DNA from: Ectopseudomonas chengduensis | GTDB taxonomy: Bacteria; Pseudomonadota; Gammaproteobacteria; Pseudomonadales; Pseudomonadaceae | Assembly (NCBI RefSeq): GCF_900102635.1 | Contig: NZ_FMZQ01000017.1 | Location: forward strand, 42,696 to 106,695 | Length of the DNA stretch: 64,000 nt | Direction: 5' to 3' | Shown here: one piece after another, positions 16,269 to 23,534 of the stretch | How positions within the stretch are numbered: the first letter of the stretch is position 1 | Layout: each line of letters begins with the position of its first letter | Program-made: the position numbers and the translations under genes | The notes under the pieces: generated by a model | What the model was told of the DNA's origin: nothing | What the model saw: only the letters and a program-made list of their open reading frames with translations | Databases searched by the model: none

Positions 16269-16934
16269 CTAGCGCCGCAGGTAGGAGGCGAAATCGATAT
16301 CGCCGGCCGAGAGGATCGCCTGCACGCGGTTATGCACGCCCAGCTTGCGCAGAATGGCCGAGACGTGGGCTTTGACCGTGGTTTCGGCGATATCCAGGCT
16401 GTAGGCGATCTGCTTGTTCGATTCGCCCTTGGTCATACGCTCGAGCACCAACAGTTGCTTGCGCGTCAGTGCCTGCAGCAGTTCCGGGGCGATGCTGTGG
16501 TGGTCGTGGTGCTGGCGCGAGCTGCCGCTTTTCTGCGAACGGATGATGTCCGGCGGCAGGTAGACGTTACCGTCGAGAATCTGCGCAATGGCGTCGGTCA
16601 TCTGCGCGCGCGGCGAGGACTTGGTGATGAAACCCACCGCACCATAGGTGATGGCCTGCAGCACGATCTGCTTGTCCTGCTCGGCCGAGACGATCACCAC
16701 CGGGATGGTTGGCGCCTCGTTGCGCAGGTTCATCAGCCCGCCCAGGCCATGCATGCCGGGCATGTTCAGGTCGAGCAGGATCAGATCCAGGTCGTCGTGG
16801 CTTTGGGTCAGCTCCAGAGCGCTGTCCAGGTCGGCGGTTTCCATGATCTCGCTGCCGGGAAACCCGTCGGCGATGACGTTATGGATGGCTTCACGAAACA
16901 GCGGATGGTCGTCGGCAATCAGAATCTTGTACAT
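16269..16934 (-). CDS. erbR: ErbR/AgmR response regulator of ethanol oxidation
   Basis: 221 residues: a CheY-like receiver (Asp8, Asp9 and phospho-acceptor Asp55 in LLDLNMPG; Lys in ITKSSPR) and a LuxR-type helix-turn-helix (KGESNKQIAYSLDIAETTVKAHVSAILRKLGV, about 170-202). P. aeruginosa ErbR (AgmR, PA1978) is needed for expression of the exa and pqq genes. It is a likely binder of the shared operator-like sites in this window, though EraR is equally possible. Transcribed away from the CXXCW gene cluster end, with 23 bp between their ends and start. Confidence 0.9.
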   Translation of the reverse strand: MYKILIADDHPLFREAIHNVIADGFPGSEIMETADLDSALELTQSHDDLDLILLDLNMPGMHGLGGLMNLRNEAPTIPVVIVSAEQDKQIVLQAITYGAVGFITKSSPRAQMTDAIAQILDGNVYLPPDIIRSQKSGSSRQHHDHHSIAPELLQALTRKQLLVLERMTKGESNKQIAYSLDIAETTVKAHVSAILRKLGVHNRVQAILSAGDIDFASYLRR

Positions 16935-16957
16935 GGCCTTGCACCTCGTTGTTGTGA

Positions 16958-17533
16958 TTATGGTGTGGCGGTGGGCGTGAGGAAAGCGGCAGGCAATTCG
17001 GCCGGTTGGGCGGGCGCTATCGGCAGGCCGGCCTGTTCCCAGGAGTCGATACCATCACGATACCAATACAGCTGGCGGTATCCCATGGCATGGGCGCGGC
17101 GCGCGGCGTTCCAGCTCGGCCAGCAGTCGGGGCGGCAGTAGAAAACGAAAGGCTTGTCCAGGTCGCCTTTACTGGCCTGGTTCAGGTAATGGGTGAAGTA
17201 GCGCAGCCATAGCGCTTCCAGGTTTCCGCTGCCGGTGTTGGGTAGCCACAGACTGCCGGGGATGTTGGCGTGGGGCTCTTCTTCGATGAAGCGATCATGG
17301 CGCCACAGCTGACGGTAGACATCGACCAGTTGAACATCGGGGCGTTCGTCGAGCAGCTTTTGCAGGGCGGGAGTATCGAGAACCTGAACACCCTCAAGCG
17401 TTGACGGTGTCGGGCTGCGGTACTGGCTGCTGCGATAGCCGTCGGCATCGAACAGCTCTTCGGCACGCACGACGCAGACCAGTAGCAGGGAGGCGAGCAT
17501 CAGGCCTGCTTGCACGGGCAGACGGTACTTCAT
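16958..17533 (-). CDS. PQQ-dependent catabolism-associated CXXCW-type periplasmic protein
   Basis: 191 residues with a signal peptide (hydrophobic 8-22, cleavage near VRA-EE) and a rhodanese-like fold: DVQLVDVYRQLWRHDRF and the loop FYCRPDCWPSWNAARRA with CRPDCW. This corresponds to the protein family found next to quinoprotein alcohol dehydrogenases in many proteobacteria (PQQ-associated CXXCW family). The reaction is unknown; a sulfur or redox role is suggested by the cysteine loop. The start at 17533 gives a clean signal peptide. An AGTACCAAAGTAGTA operator-like site lies 81 bp upstream. Confidence 0.85.
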   Translation of the reverse strand: MKYRLPVQAGLMLASLLLVCVVRAEELFDADGYRSSQYRSPTPSTLEGVQVLDTPALQKLLDERPDVQLVDVYRQLWRHDRFIEEEPHANIPGSLWLPNTGSGNLEALWLRYFTHYLNQASKGDLDKPFVFYCRPDCWPSWNAARRAHAMGYRQLYWYRDGIDSWEQAGLPIAPAQPAELPAAFLTPTATP

Positions 17534-17614
17534 GGCAAGGTCTCTACTTATTGTTGTGCCGGTATTACAGGCCATGGTCGCAGGCTTGGGAATTCTACGT
17601 TGGAGAGGAAAACC

Positions 17615-17629
17615 AGTACCAAAGTAGTA
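17615..17629. promoter_or_regulatory. Operator-like site AGTACCAAAGTAGTA upstream of the CXXCW gene
   Basis: It matches the site before the cupredoxin-eraSR genes (14 of 15 bases) and, in reverse complement, the TACTACC half of the exaB, pedH and exaC sites. A related GGGAATTCTACG stretch starts at 17588. Read toward the gene, a TAATAC box (17567-17562) lies 47 bp further on, compatible with an activator-dependent promoter. Confidence 0.55.
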
Positions 17630-17662
17630 GAGATGGCTGGTGGGGCGTGCCTGGAATCTGTC

Positions 17663-17757
17663 GTAGGGCGTACTCGCGAAGCAGTACGCCATCAGGTTTG
17701 CGAGGCGACGAAGCGCGGCGGACTGTTCGCTGGCGCTCCTGAGTCCGCCCTACGGGG
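17663..17757. repeat. Composite palindromic repeat between the ABC permease and CXXCW gene
   Basis: GTAGGGCGTACTCGCGAAGCAGTACGCC is followed by a GAAGCGCGGCGGAC..GTCCGCCCTACGG stretch, so the whole block begins with GTAGGGCG and ends with CGCCCTAC. It belongs to the same repeat type as 11715-11756. Confidence 0.6.
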
Positions 17758-17771
17758 GGATTCCCTATTGG

Positions 17772-18563
17772 TTAACCCGCCTTGCGCAGCGCCGCATGTT
17801 GCGGATTGAAGCTGGCCACGGCCAGCAGTGTCAGCAGCACGGTGAGGCCGGTGCAGATCAGCAGCGCCTCAACATGCAGGCGCAGATATAGAGCGTTGCG
17901 CACCAGCTCCACGGCGTGGGTGAAGGGGTTGACTGCGCACAGCCAGTACAGCCACTCGCTGGACTCGCGCATCTTCCACAGTGGGTACAGCGCAGATGAC
18001 AGGAAGAACATCGGGAAGATGACGAAATTCATCACCCCGGCGAAGTTCTCCAGCTGGCGGATGCCGTTGGACAGCAGCAACCCCAGTGCACTGAGCAGCA
18101 ACGCCACCAGCAGCAGCGCCGGCAGCGCGGCGAGCAGGCCCCAGGCTGGCGGTTGCACGCCATACACCCAGGCGATGGCGAGGAAGGCATAGACCTGTAG
18201 TAGCGAGATCAGCGCCGTGGCCAGCAGTTTGGCCACCAGCAGGAAGGCGCGTGGCAGCGGGCTGGTGAGCAGCACGCGCATGCTGCCCATCTCGCGGTCG
18301 TAGACCATCGACAGCGAGCCCTGCATGCCGTTGAACAACAGGATCATGCAGGCCAGGCCCGGCACGATGTAGGTGTCGTAGGTGATATAGGTGTCGTAGG
18401 GCTCGATGATGGCGATGCCCAGCGCGGCGCGGAAACCGGCGGCGAACACCAGCAGCCACAGCAGCGGGCGCACCAGGGCGCTGAGAAAGCGCGAGCGCTG
18501 CAACACGAAGCGCAGCCATTCGCGCAGGACGATGCCACGCAGGCATTCCCAGTAGGCGGTCAT
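17772..18563 (-). CDS. ABC-2-type permease of the quinoprotein-associated transporter (PedC-like)
   Basis: 263 residues with six hydrophobic segments. The pattern REWLRFVLQRSRFLSALVRPLLWLLVFAAGFR, then YIVPGLACMILLFNGMQGSLSMVYDREMGSMR, is that of ABC-2 permeases linked to alcohol dehydrogenase clusters (family named for P. putida PedC). It starts 4 bp inside the ATPase gene's end, so the two are translationally coupled. With the ATPase, the YVTN propeller protein and the binding protein it forms a conserved but functionally undefined transporter unit for PQQ-dependent alcohol catabolism. Confidence 0.85.
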   Translation of the reverse strand: MTAYWECLRGIVLREWLRFVLQRSRFLSALVRPLLWLLVFAAGFRAALGIAIIEPYDTYITYDTYIVPGLACMILLFNGMQGSLSMVYDREMGSMRVLLTSPLPRAFLLVAKLLATALISLLQVYAFLAIAWVYGVQPPAWGLLAALPALLLVALLLSALGLLLSNGIRQLENFAGVMNFVIFPMFFLSSALYPLWKMRESSEWLYWLCAVNPFTHAVELVRNALYLRLHVEALLICTGLTVLLTLLAVASFNPQHAALRKAG

Positions 18564-19417
18564 GGTTGCGGCTCCGTTTTGGAATCTGTGGGGGTGGCCG
18601 GGCGGCGCTCCGCTTTAGCCGCGAGCTCTTCGATATGGTGGATCTCGCGGCTAAAGCCCCTCCCACAACTGGGCCGCAGCGCCTCACGCACATAGCCACG
18701 GCCCAGCGCCTCGTCGCCGGTGAGGCGGGCGAAGCTGATGGCCAGGTCTTCGCCGAACTGGCTGGCCTTGCCCCAGGCCACGCGCGCGCCGCGATGGAGG
18801 ATCAACAGATCGTCGCTGGGCTCGATCTCATCCAGCAGGTGGGTCGTCCACAGCACGCACAAGCCCTGCTCGCGGCACAGGTTGCGCACATGCCGGCCCA
18901 GCGCCAAGCGGCTGGCTGGGTCGAGCCCGGCGCTGGCTTCGTCGAGCAGCAGCAGGCGCGGCTGGTGGAGCAGGGCGCGGGCAATTTCCACGCGGCGACG
19001 ATGGCCGCCGTTGAGCGTGCGCACCTTTTCGTGGCGACGTTCGGCGAGATCCTGGCGCAACAGCTCCTCGTCGATGCGCGCCTGCGCCTCGCGGCGCGGC
19101 ATGCCGTGCAGCGCGGCATGATAGGCGAGGTTCTGCTGCACCGAGAGGTCGAGATCCAGCGTGCTTTGCTGGAACACCACACCCAGCTGGCGCAACGCCT
19201 GGCGCGGTTCATCGCGCAGGCTGTGGCCGAAGATGCGGATGTCGCCCTGCTGCAGGTCGTACAGGCGGGTGAGCAGGGCGATCAGGGTGGATTTACCGGC
19301 GCCATTGGGGCCGAGCAGGGCGCCGAAACGCCCCGGCGCCAGTTCGAAGGCCAGGTCGTTGAGCGCCTGGCGGGCACCATAGGCGAAACCGACGCCGCTC
19401 ACCTCCAGCGCATTCAT
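18560..19417 (-). CDS. ABC transporter ATP-binding protein of the quinoprotein-associated transporter
   Basis: 285 residues: Walker A GPNGAGKST (about residue 37), Q-loop VVFQQST, signature LNGGHRRRVEIARALL (LNGG in place of LSGG), Walker B LLLLDEASAGLD and switch histidine in TTHLLDE. The start at 19417 overlaps the preceding gene as ATGA. The tail after residue 243 (REALRPSCGRGFSREIHH onward) is not ABC-like; it is translated from a CTTTAGCCGCGAG inverted repeat with its CCTCCCACAA end (18612-18668), so the native C-terminus was replaced or extended by a repeat insertion. Confidence 0.9.
   Translation of the reverse strand: MNALEVSGVGFAYGARQALNDLAFELAPGRFGALLGPNGAGKSTLIALLTRLYDLQQGDIRIFGHSLRDEPRQALRQLGVVFQQSTLDLDLSVQQNLAYHAALHGMPRREAQARIDEELLRQDLAERRHEKVRTLNGGHRRRVEIARALLHQPRLLLLDEASAGLDPASRLALGRHVRNLCREQGLCVLWTTHLLDEIEPSDDLLILHRGARVAWGKASQFGEDLAISFARLTGDEALGRGYVREALRPSCGRGFSREIHHIEELAAKAERRPATPTDSKTEPQP
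18612..18668. repeat. REP-like inverted repeat inside the ABC ATPase coding sequence
   Basis: GCTTTAGCCGCGAG (18612-18625) and CTCGCGGCTAAAGC (18644-18657) are perfect inverted arms with an 18-base loop, followed by CCCTCCCACAA. The same element occurs outside genes at 28731-28753, 29579-29603 and 35055-35115. Confidence 0.9.
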
Positions 19418-20379
19418 GGCGTGACCACCACGCCCCAGGGATAGCGGCCAACCTTGATTGACTTGGTCACCTTGAGCGTATCGACGTCGATCACCGATAC
19501 GTCGCCGCTGACGCCGTTGGTGGTCAGCAGGCGCTTCTGATCCGGGGTGAGCGCCAGATGCCAGACGCGCCGGCCGACCAGCAGGTAGTCGAGAATCTCG
19601 TAGGTCTTGGCATCCACCACGGCCACATGGTTGGCCGGGCCGAGGGCGACGAAGGCGTACTTGCCATCGTCGGTGAGCTTGACCCCCACCGGCTGCACCT
19701 TGTCCGGGTGCACGCCCTTGATGGCGAAGTTGAGCACCTTGAGCACCTGGCGCGAGTCGACGTCCAGCACCGTCACCGTGCCGCCGATTTCGGCCGAGGC
19801 CCACAGACGTTTGCCGTCCTTGTCGAATTCGACGTGACGCGGGCGCTGGTCGACCAGGGTGTTGTCCACCAGTTGATTGGTGCTGGTATCGATCCAGTGC
19901 AGCATGTTGGTGGTTTCGCTGGTGTTGACCGCCCACTTACCGTCCGGGCTCACCGCCATGCCTTCGGGTTCCACGCCGACTTCGATCTGCGCCAGCACTT
20001 CGTCGCTCTGGGTGTCGACCACCGTTACCAGGGCATCGTCTTCGTTGGAAATGTACAGCCAGCGGTCGTTGGGATGCAGGGCGAACTGCTCGGGGTCGGC
20101 GCCGGAGGGCAGCTCCTTGATGATCTTGCGCGTGGCCAGGTCCATTACCTGCACGCGGTCCGAGTCGCTGGCGCAGATGTACAAGAGCTTGTTGTCGGAA
20201 GACAGCAGCAGCCCACGCGGGCGCATGCCGACATCGAGGGTGGCGGTGACTTCCAGGCTGTCGAGGTCGATGACGCTGATGCTGTCATCCTTCTCGTTGG
20301 ACACGTAGGCAGTAGCGGCGAAGGCCGAGTGGCAGGCCAGGCCGAAGGCGACGGCGCAGGCGAGACGGGTCAGACGCAT
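19414..20379 (-). CDS. Periplasmic YVTN-type beta-propeller protein (PQQ-ABC repeat family)
   Basis: 321 residues. A signal peptide (MRLTRLACAVAFGLACHSAFA, cleavage near residue 21) is followed by seven-fold repeats of the form D-x-VSVID-x-D-T-L-x-V-x-x-I-x-VGxxPxG-x-x-xxPDGKxxxVxN, the YVTN beta-propeller pattern. This family is encoded beside the quinoprotein-associated ABC transporter in many alcohol-oxidising bacteria. It may act as a periplasmic scaffold or binding protein; the ligand is unknown. The stop overlaps the ATPase start (ATGA). Confidence 0.85.
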   Translation of the reverse strand: MRLTRLACAVAFGLACHSAFAATAYVSNEKDDSISVIDLDSLEVTATLDVGMRPRGLLLSSDNKLLYICASDSDRVQVMDLATRKIIKELPSGADPEQFALHPNDRWLYISNEDDALVTVVDTQSDEVLAQIEVGVEPEGMAVSPDGKWAVNTSETTNMLHWIDTSTNQLVDNTLVDQRPRHVEFDKDGKRLWASAEIGGTVTVLDVDSRQVLKVLNFAIKGVHPDKVQPVGVKLTDDGKYAFVALGPANHVAVVDAKTYEILDYLLVGRRVWHLALTPDQKRLLTTNGVSGDVSVIDVDTLKVTKSIKVGRYPWGVVVTP

Positions 20380-20421
20380 GGGGTTGATCCTCTTGTTGTA
20401 GTTGTTGGTAGCCGTTGCTTT

Positions 20422-20593
20422 TGTGGGAGGGGCTTTCGACTCGGGCATCCTGCTTCGTTCTATCTCCTGCATCCCTGCAGTCGCAGCCGCGACAGTCGCC
20501 GCTAAAGCGCCTCCCACAGGTGTTCTGCTTTTCTGTAGGAGCCCGCTTGCGGGCGATACTTTGCGATGATCGCCGGCAAGCCGGCTCCTACAG
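20422..20593. repeat. Two REP-like palindromes between the propeller and binding-protein genes
   Basis: TGTGGGAGGGGCTTTCG (20422) and CGCTAAAGCGCCTCCCACA (to 20519) flank a 60-base core. Then CTGTAGGAGCCCGC..to..GCCGGCTCCTACAG (20533-20593) forms a second palindrome. The end of the second one overlaps the last codons of the binding-protein gene and provides its TAG. Confidence 0.85.
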
Positions 20594-21769
20594 GGACATA
20601 CCCGCCAGATCACAGCTCACCTCGGGCCGGTCGTAGCCAAGGCTGTCCATCTCGTTACTGGGATGGAGAAAACCATCCTGCGGCGAGGTGCTGACCAGGG
20701 CGCGTGGATGCACCAGCGGAATCGGTTGGCGCAGCTCGCCGTTCCACGGACGGAAGCTCAGCTTGCGACCCTTGAAGCCGTCCAGCGGCAGTTGTTCGTT
20801 CAGCAGCTGGTGGCGAATGCCCTGCGGCTCGGCGGCGCGCTGCTTGGTGATGGCCGTGGCCACGCTGCGCACGGCCATCCAGGCAGCGAAGTCGCGGTCG
20901 TTCATCCAGCGTCCGGCCAGTTCCTCGAAGCGTTTCTGCAACTGCGCGGCGCCGAAGGTTTCCACCGTCTTGTGCCAGGCGGTCGGGGTCAGGCCCTGGG
21001 TGCCGGCCACCGGGCGCGGTAGCCAGGTGTTGTAAGGCAGGTATTCGCCGAAGTCGCCGCGCTCGTCGGCTACCAACACCACGTCGTACTCGCTGGCCTG
21101 GGTGAATAGCGGCATTTCCGCCTGGGCGCTGCGGCGCTGGTCGTTGTCGAAGCTCCAAGGCTTTTCGGCGACGATCTTGTGGCCGAAACGTTTGGCGGCG
21201 CGCTTGAGCGCGTCGGCGTAGGCGATGTCGTCCTCGGTGCTGCCGGTGACCAGCAGCCAGCGTGTCCATTTGCGCACGGCGAGGAACTGCGCCAGGGCGT
21301 CGGCCAGCATGGCGCGGCTGGGCAGGGTGTGCAGCACGTTGCCCAGGCATTGCTCGCGGCGCAGGCCGTCGTCGGCGCTGCCGGCGTTGAGCAGCAGGCT
21401 GTCCGGCAGGCGCTCGCTGAGCTGGCGCAGGGTAGCGGCCGGGGCATTGACTACGAACAGGCGAATGCCGGCCTGATGCTGTTGTTCGGCGGCAGCAAGC
21501 AGCTCGGTTGCATCCTCGCTCTCGGCGCTTTGCAGTTCGAACTTCTGCTTGAGGAAGCGCCCGGTGCTGTTGCTATCGATGATCGCCAGCTCCGCGCCAC
21601 GGCGGCCGGCGTCCAGCGGTTCGGGGATGACGTTGGACAGCAAGGGCCCGCGTGGTGGTTGATGAGCCAGGTAGCCGATGCGCACCTGCAGCTCGTTCGC
21701 GCTGGCTTCGACCACCAAGCTGAATATGGCAGCGAGGCAGAACAACAGGCGGCAACTGATCCGGTGCAT
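20588..21769 (-). CDS. ABC transporter substrate-binding protein, quinoprotein-associated
   Basis: 393 residues with signal peptide (MHRISCRLLFCLAAIFSLVVEASA, cleavage near residue 24). The body has the type I periplasmic binding fold of branched-chain amino-acid binding proteins (ELQVRIGYLAHQPPRGP, then RRGAELAIIDSNSTG, and KIVAEKPW). It matches the binding-protein family tied to PQQ-dependent alcohol catabolism transporters. The last codon and TAG stop derive from a GTAGGAGC palindrome, so the original C-terminal end may differ from relatives. An operator-like pair lies 51-94 bp upstream at 21820-21863. Confidence 0.85.
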   Translation of the reverse strand: MHRISCRLLFCLAAIFSLVVEASANELQVRIGYLAHQPPRGPLLSNVIPEPLDAGRRGAELAIIDSNSTGRFLKQKFELQSAESEDATELLAAAEQQHQAGIRLFVVNAPAATLRQLSERLPDSLLLNAGSADDGLRREQCLGNVLHTLPSRAMLADALAQFLAVRKWTRWLLVTGSTEDDIAYADALKRAAKRFGHKIVAEKPWSFDNDQRRSAQAEMPLFTQASEYDVVLVADERGDFGEYLPYNTWLPRPVAGTQGLTPTAWHKTVETFGAAQLQKRFEELAGRWMNDRDFAAWMAVRSVATAITKQRAAEPQGIRHQLLNEQLPLDGFKGRKLSFRPWNGELRQPIPLVHPRALVSTSPQDGFLHPSNEMDSLGYDRPEVSCDLAGMSL

Positions 21770-21819
21770 GGGACGACTCCTGCAAAGGGTGTCGCCAGCA
21801 TAGGAAGCGTCGCCAGGTC

Positions 21820-21863
21820 GGGAAATATGCCCAAGGTCGCGCCGGCTTAGTACAAAGGTCGTA
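21820..21863. promoter_or_regulatory. Composite operator-like site upstream of the binding-protein gene
   Basis: GGGAAATATGCCC (21820-21832), then 16 bases, then AGTACAAAGGTCGTA (21849-21863). The same two blocks with the same 16-base gap occur at 22987-23030 before the cupredoxin-eraSR genes. Toward the gene a TATGCT box (21802-21797) lies 46 bp away. Confidence 0.6.
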
Positions 21864-21890
21864 GCTCTTCAGGGCCGTTCTTCAAGGCCT

Positions 21891-22847
21891 TCACTCGCCT
21901 TGTTGGCGGATATCCAGGCGCAGGCCATGGATGCTGGCCTTGCCGTCGCGGACGCGTAACTGGGCGTTTTCGCGAATTTCCAGCTGCTGTATCCGGTCGC
22001 CGCGTTTGAGCTTCTCCCGGATCAGCGAGAAGGCCAGGATAGTGCCGCCTGCGTTTATCAGTTCGGGCTCATTGCGCTGGTAGCTGTACTCGTCGGCCTG
22101 GGCAAAGGTCTGCTGCCAGAGCGTGCGCAGCTGCGCCTTGCTCAGATGCTGCCAGTTACGCTCGTGCGGCAGGCGCACCAGGATCTGCGCGTCATCGTCG
22201 ATCAGCGTCACCAGTGCCGCGGCATCCTGGCGTTGGGCTGCCTGGTCGACCGTCGCGAGGGCCGCCAGTGCGGCGCGGCGTTCGTGCTCGGTCGGGGTGA
22301 TGGTGGTGCGGCTGCCTTCGCGGCTGGCGAGAAACTGCTGGGCCTGCGGATGTTCTCCCTGCCTGGCCGCGGCCCGTATCCAGCTCAGCCCGACACTGTG
22401 CTGGCCTTGCTCGTACAGGCGTTCACCCAGCGTCCACTGCGCCTCGGCGTTGTCCTGCTCGGCAGCACGTCGATACCACTGCGCCGCCTGGTCCGGGTCG
22501 GCCTCGGTGCCCAGCCCCAGGTCATGGGCGCGGGCCACCTCGTACATGCCGATGGCGTCACCCGCATCGGCAGCGCGCTGGTACCAGGTCAACGCCTGCT
22601 TGAGGTCGGCTGCGGTGCCCAGGCCGGCGGCGTACATGTTGCCGAGGTTGAGCATGCCCTGGCGGTTACCGGCTTCGGCGAGCTGGCGATAGCGCTCGAA
22701 GGCCTCGTCGAAGTCGCCCATCTTGTATACCGCATAGGCGTCCAGCACCTGGATCATCTCGCGGGCGATACGCGTCTGTTCGTCGTTGCCGGCACTCAGC
22801 GGCGTGCTCAGCAGTGTGCCCAGCAGCAGGCAGGCGAGATGACGCAT
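21891..22847 (-). CDS. Secreted Sel1-repeat protein with SnoaL-like C-terminal domain
   Basis: 318 residues. Signal peptide to about residue 19 (LLLGTLLSTPLSAG). At least three Sel1/TPR-type units follow: GMLNLGNMYAAGLGTAADLKQALTWYQRAADAGD, GMYEVARAHDLGLGTEADPDQAAQWYRRAAEQ and AQWTLGERLYEQG. From about residue 190 a SnoaL/NTF2-like domain can be read (ALATVDQAAQRQDAAALVTLIDDDAQILV). No catalytic assignment is possible. It is divergent from the cupredoxin-eraSR genes and shares their intergenic operator-like region, so it may belong to the alcohol regulon. Confidence 0.75.
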   Translation of the reverse strand: MRHLACLLLGTLLSTPLSAGNDEQTRIAREMIQVLDAYAVYKMGDFDEAFERYRQLAEAGNRQGMLNLGNMYAAGLGTAADLKQALTWYQRAADAGDAIGMYEVARAHDLGLGTEADPDQAAQWYRRAAEQDNAEAQWTLGERLYEQGQHSVGLSWIRAAARQGEHPQAQQFLASREGSRTTITPTEHERRAALAALATVDQAAQRQDAAALVTLIDDDAQILVRLPHERNWQHLSKAQLRTLWQQTFAQADEYSYQRNEPELINAGGTILAFSLIREKLKRGDRIQQLEIRENAQLRVRDGKASIHGLRLDIRQQGE

Positions 22848-22986
22848 GGCGGTACTCCAAGAGGGTGAAAGCGGTGAGTCAGGCTAACAAGCCGGGTACG
22901 TGCGGTATTTAGTTCGATGGTGGCGGATGGATGCGCCGATGGTGGCGGGTAGAGCAGGGGCGATGGGCATTGGGCCCGGATCTGGC

Positions 22987-23030
22987 GGGAAATCTGCCCA
23001 AAGTACCAGCTGGGCAGTACCAAGGTAGTA
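22987..23030. promoter_or_regulatory. Composite operator-like site upstream of the cupredoxin-eraSR genes
   Basis: GGGAAATCTGCCC (22987-22999), 16 bases, AGTACCAAGGTAGTA (23016-23030). The interval contains CCCAAAGTACCAGCTGGGC, similar to CCCAAAGTACCATTTGGC before pqqA. The site lies 66 bp before the cupredoxin start and between divergent genes. Confidence 0.6.
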
Positions 23031-23096
23031 ACCCGGTGCGGGCCTTTACTTCCTAGCATGGCAGGCGACGTCCAATAACAAGAACAGGTGAACGCC

Positions 23097-23534
23097 ATGC
23101 GTATTTTCAAGGCCCTGCTACTGCCGCTGTTGCTGATCATCAGCCTGCTCGGTGTCGATCAACTGCACGCCGCCGGCGATATGACCCGCCGGCCGGTCGC
23201 CTTGCCCGACCTGGTGCTGGGGAGCGAGGAAAGCGACTACTTCATGTCGCAGAACGAGTACCAACTGGAAACCGGCCAGGCCTACCAGCTCAAGATCATC
23301 GCCAGCGGGCAGAAGGAATACGCCTTTCAGGCCCCCGAGTTCGCCACGTCCATCTACCTGCGCAAGGTCGAGGCCGGCGGCGTGGAGATCAAGGCGGTGA
23401 CCCTCACCGAGCTGGAGTTCGAGGACGCCGGCGAGGCGGAGATCTTCTTCCTGCCGGTCAAACCGGGCAAATACCGCTTCTACGCCAAGGGCCTGGAAGG
23501 CAAGGGCATGCTCGGTCATTTCGTTGTCAAGTAG
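23097..23534 (+). CDS. Periplasmic cupredoxin-like protein
   Basis: 145 residues with signal peptide (hydrophobic 5-22, ending DQLHA-AG). The remainder resembles a small beta-sandwich of the cupredoxin type: YQLETGQAYQLKIIASGQKEYAFQAPEF, AVTLTELEFEDAGEAEIFFLPVKPGKYRFYAKG, GHFVVK. The type 1 copper ligand set (His...Cys-His-Met) is not visible, so copper binding is doubtful. The ATG at 23097 follows AGGTGAA. It directly abuts eraS (stop and start adjacent), suggesting that it feeds or modulates the EraS sensor. Confidence 0.7.
   Translation: MRIFKALLLPLLLIISLLGVDQLHAAGDMTRRPVALPDLVLGSEESDYFMSQNEYQLETGQAYQLKIIASGQKEYAFQAPEFATSIYLRKVEAGGVEIKAVTLTELEFEDAGEAEIFFLPVKPGKYRFYAKGLEGKGMLGHFVVK

Noticed and set aside
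18366..18401. 18-bp tandem repeat inside the permease gene (YDTYIT/YDTYIV)
   Set aside because: The segment has the length and character I expect for the family loop before YIVPG, so it is probably not a recent expansion.
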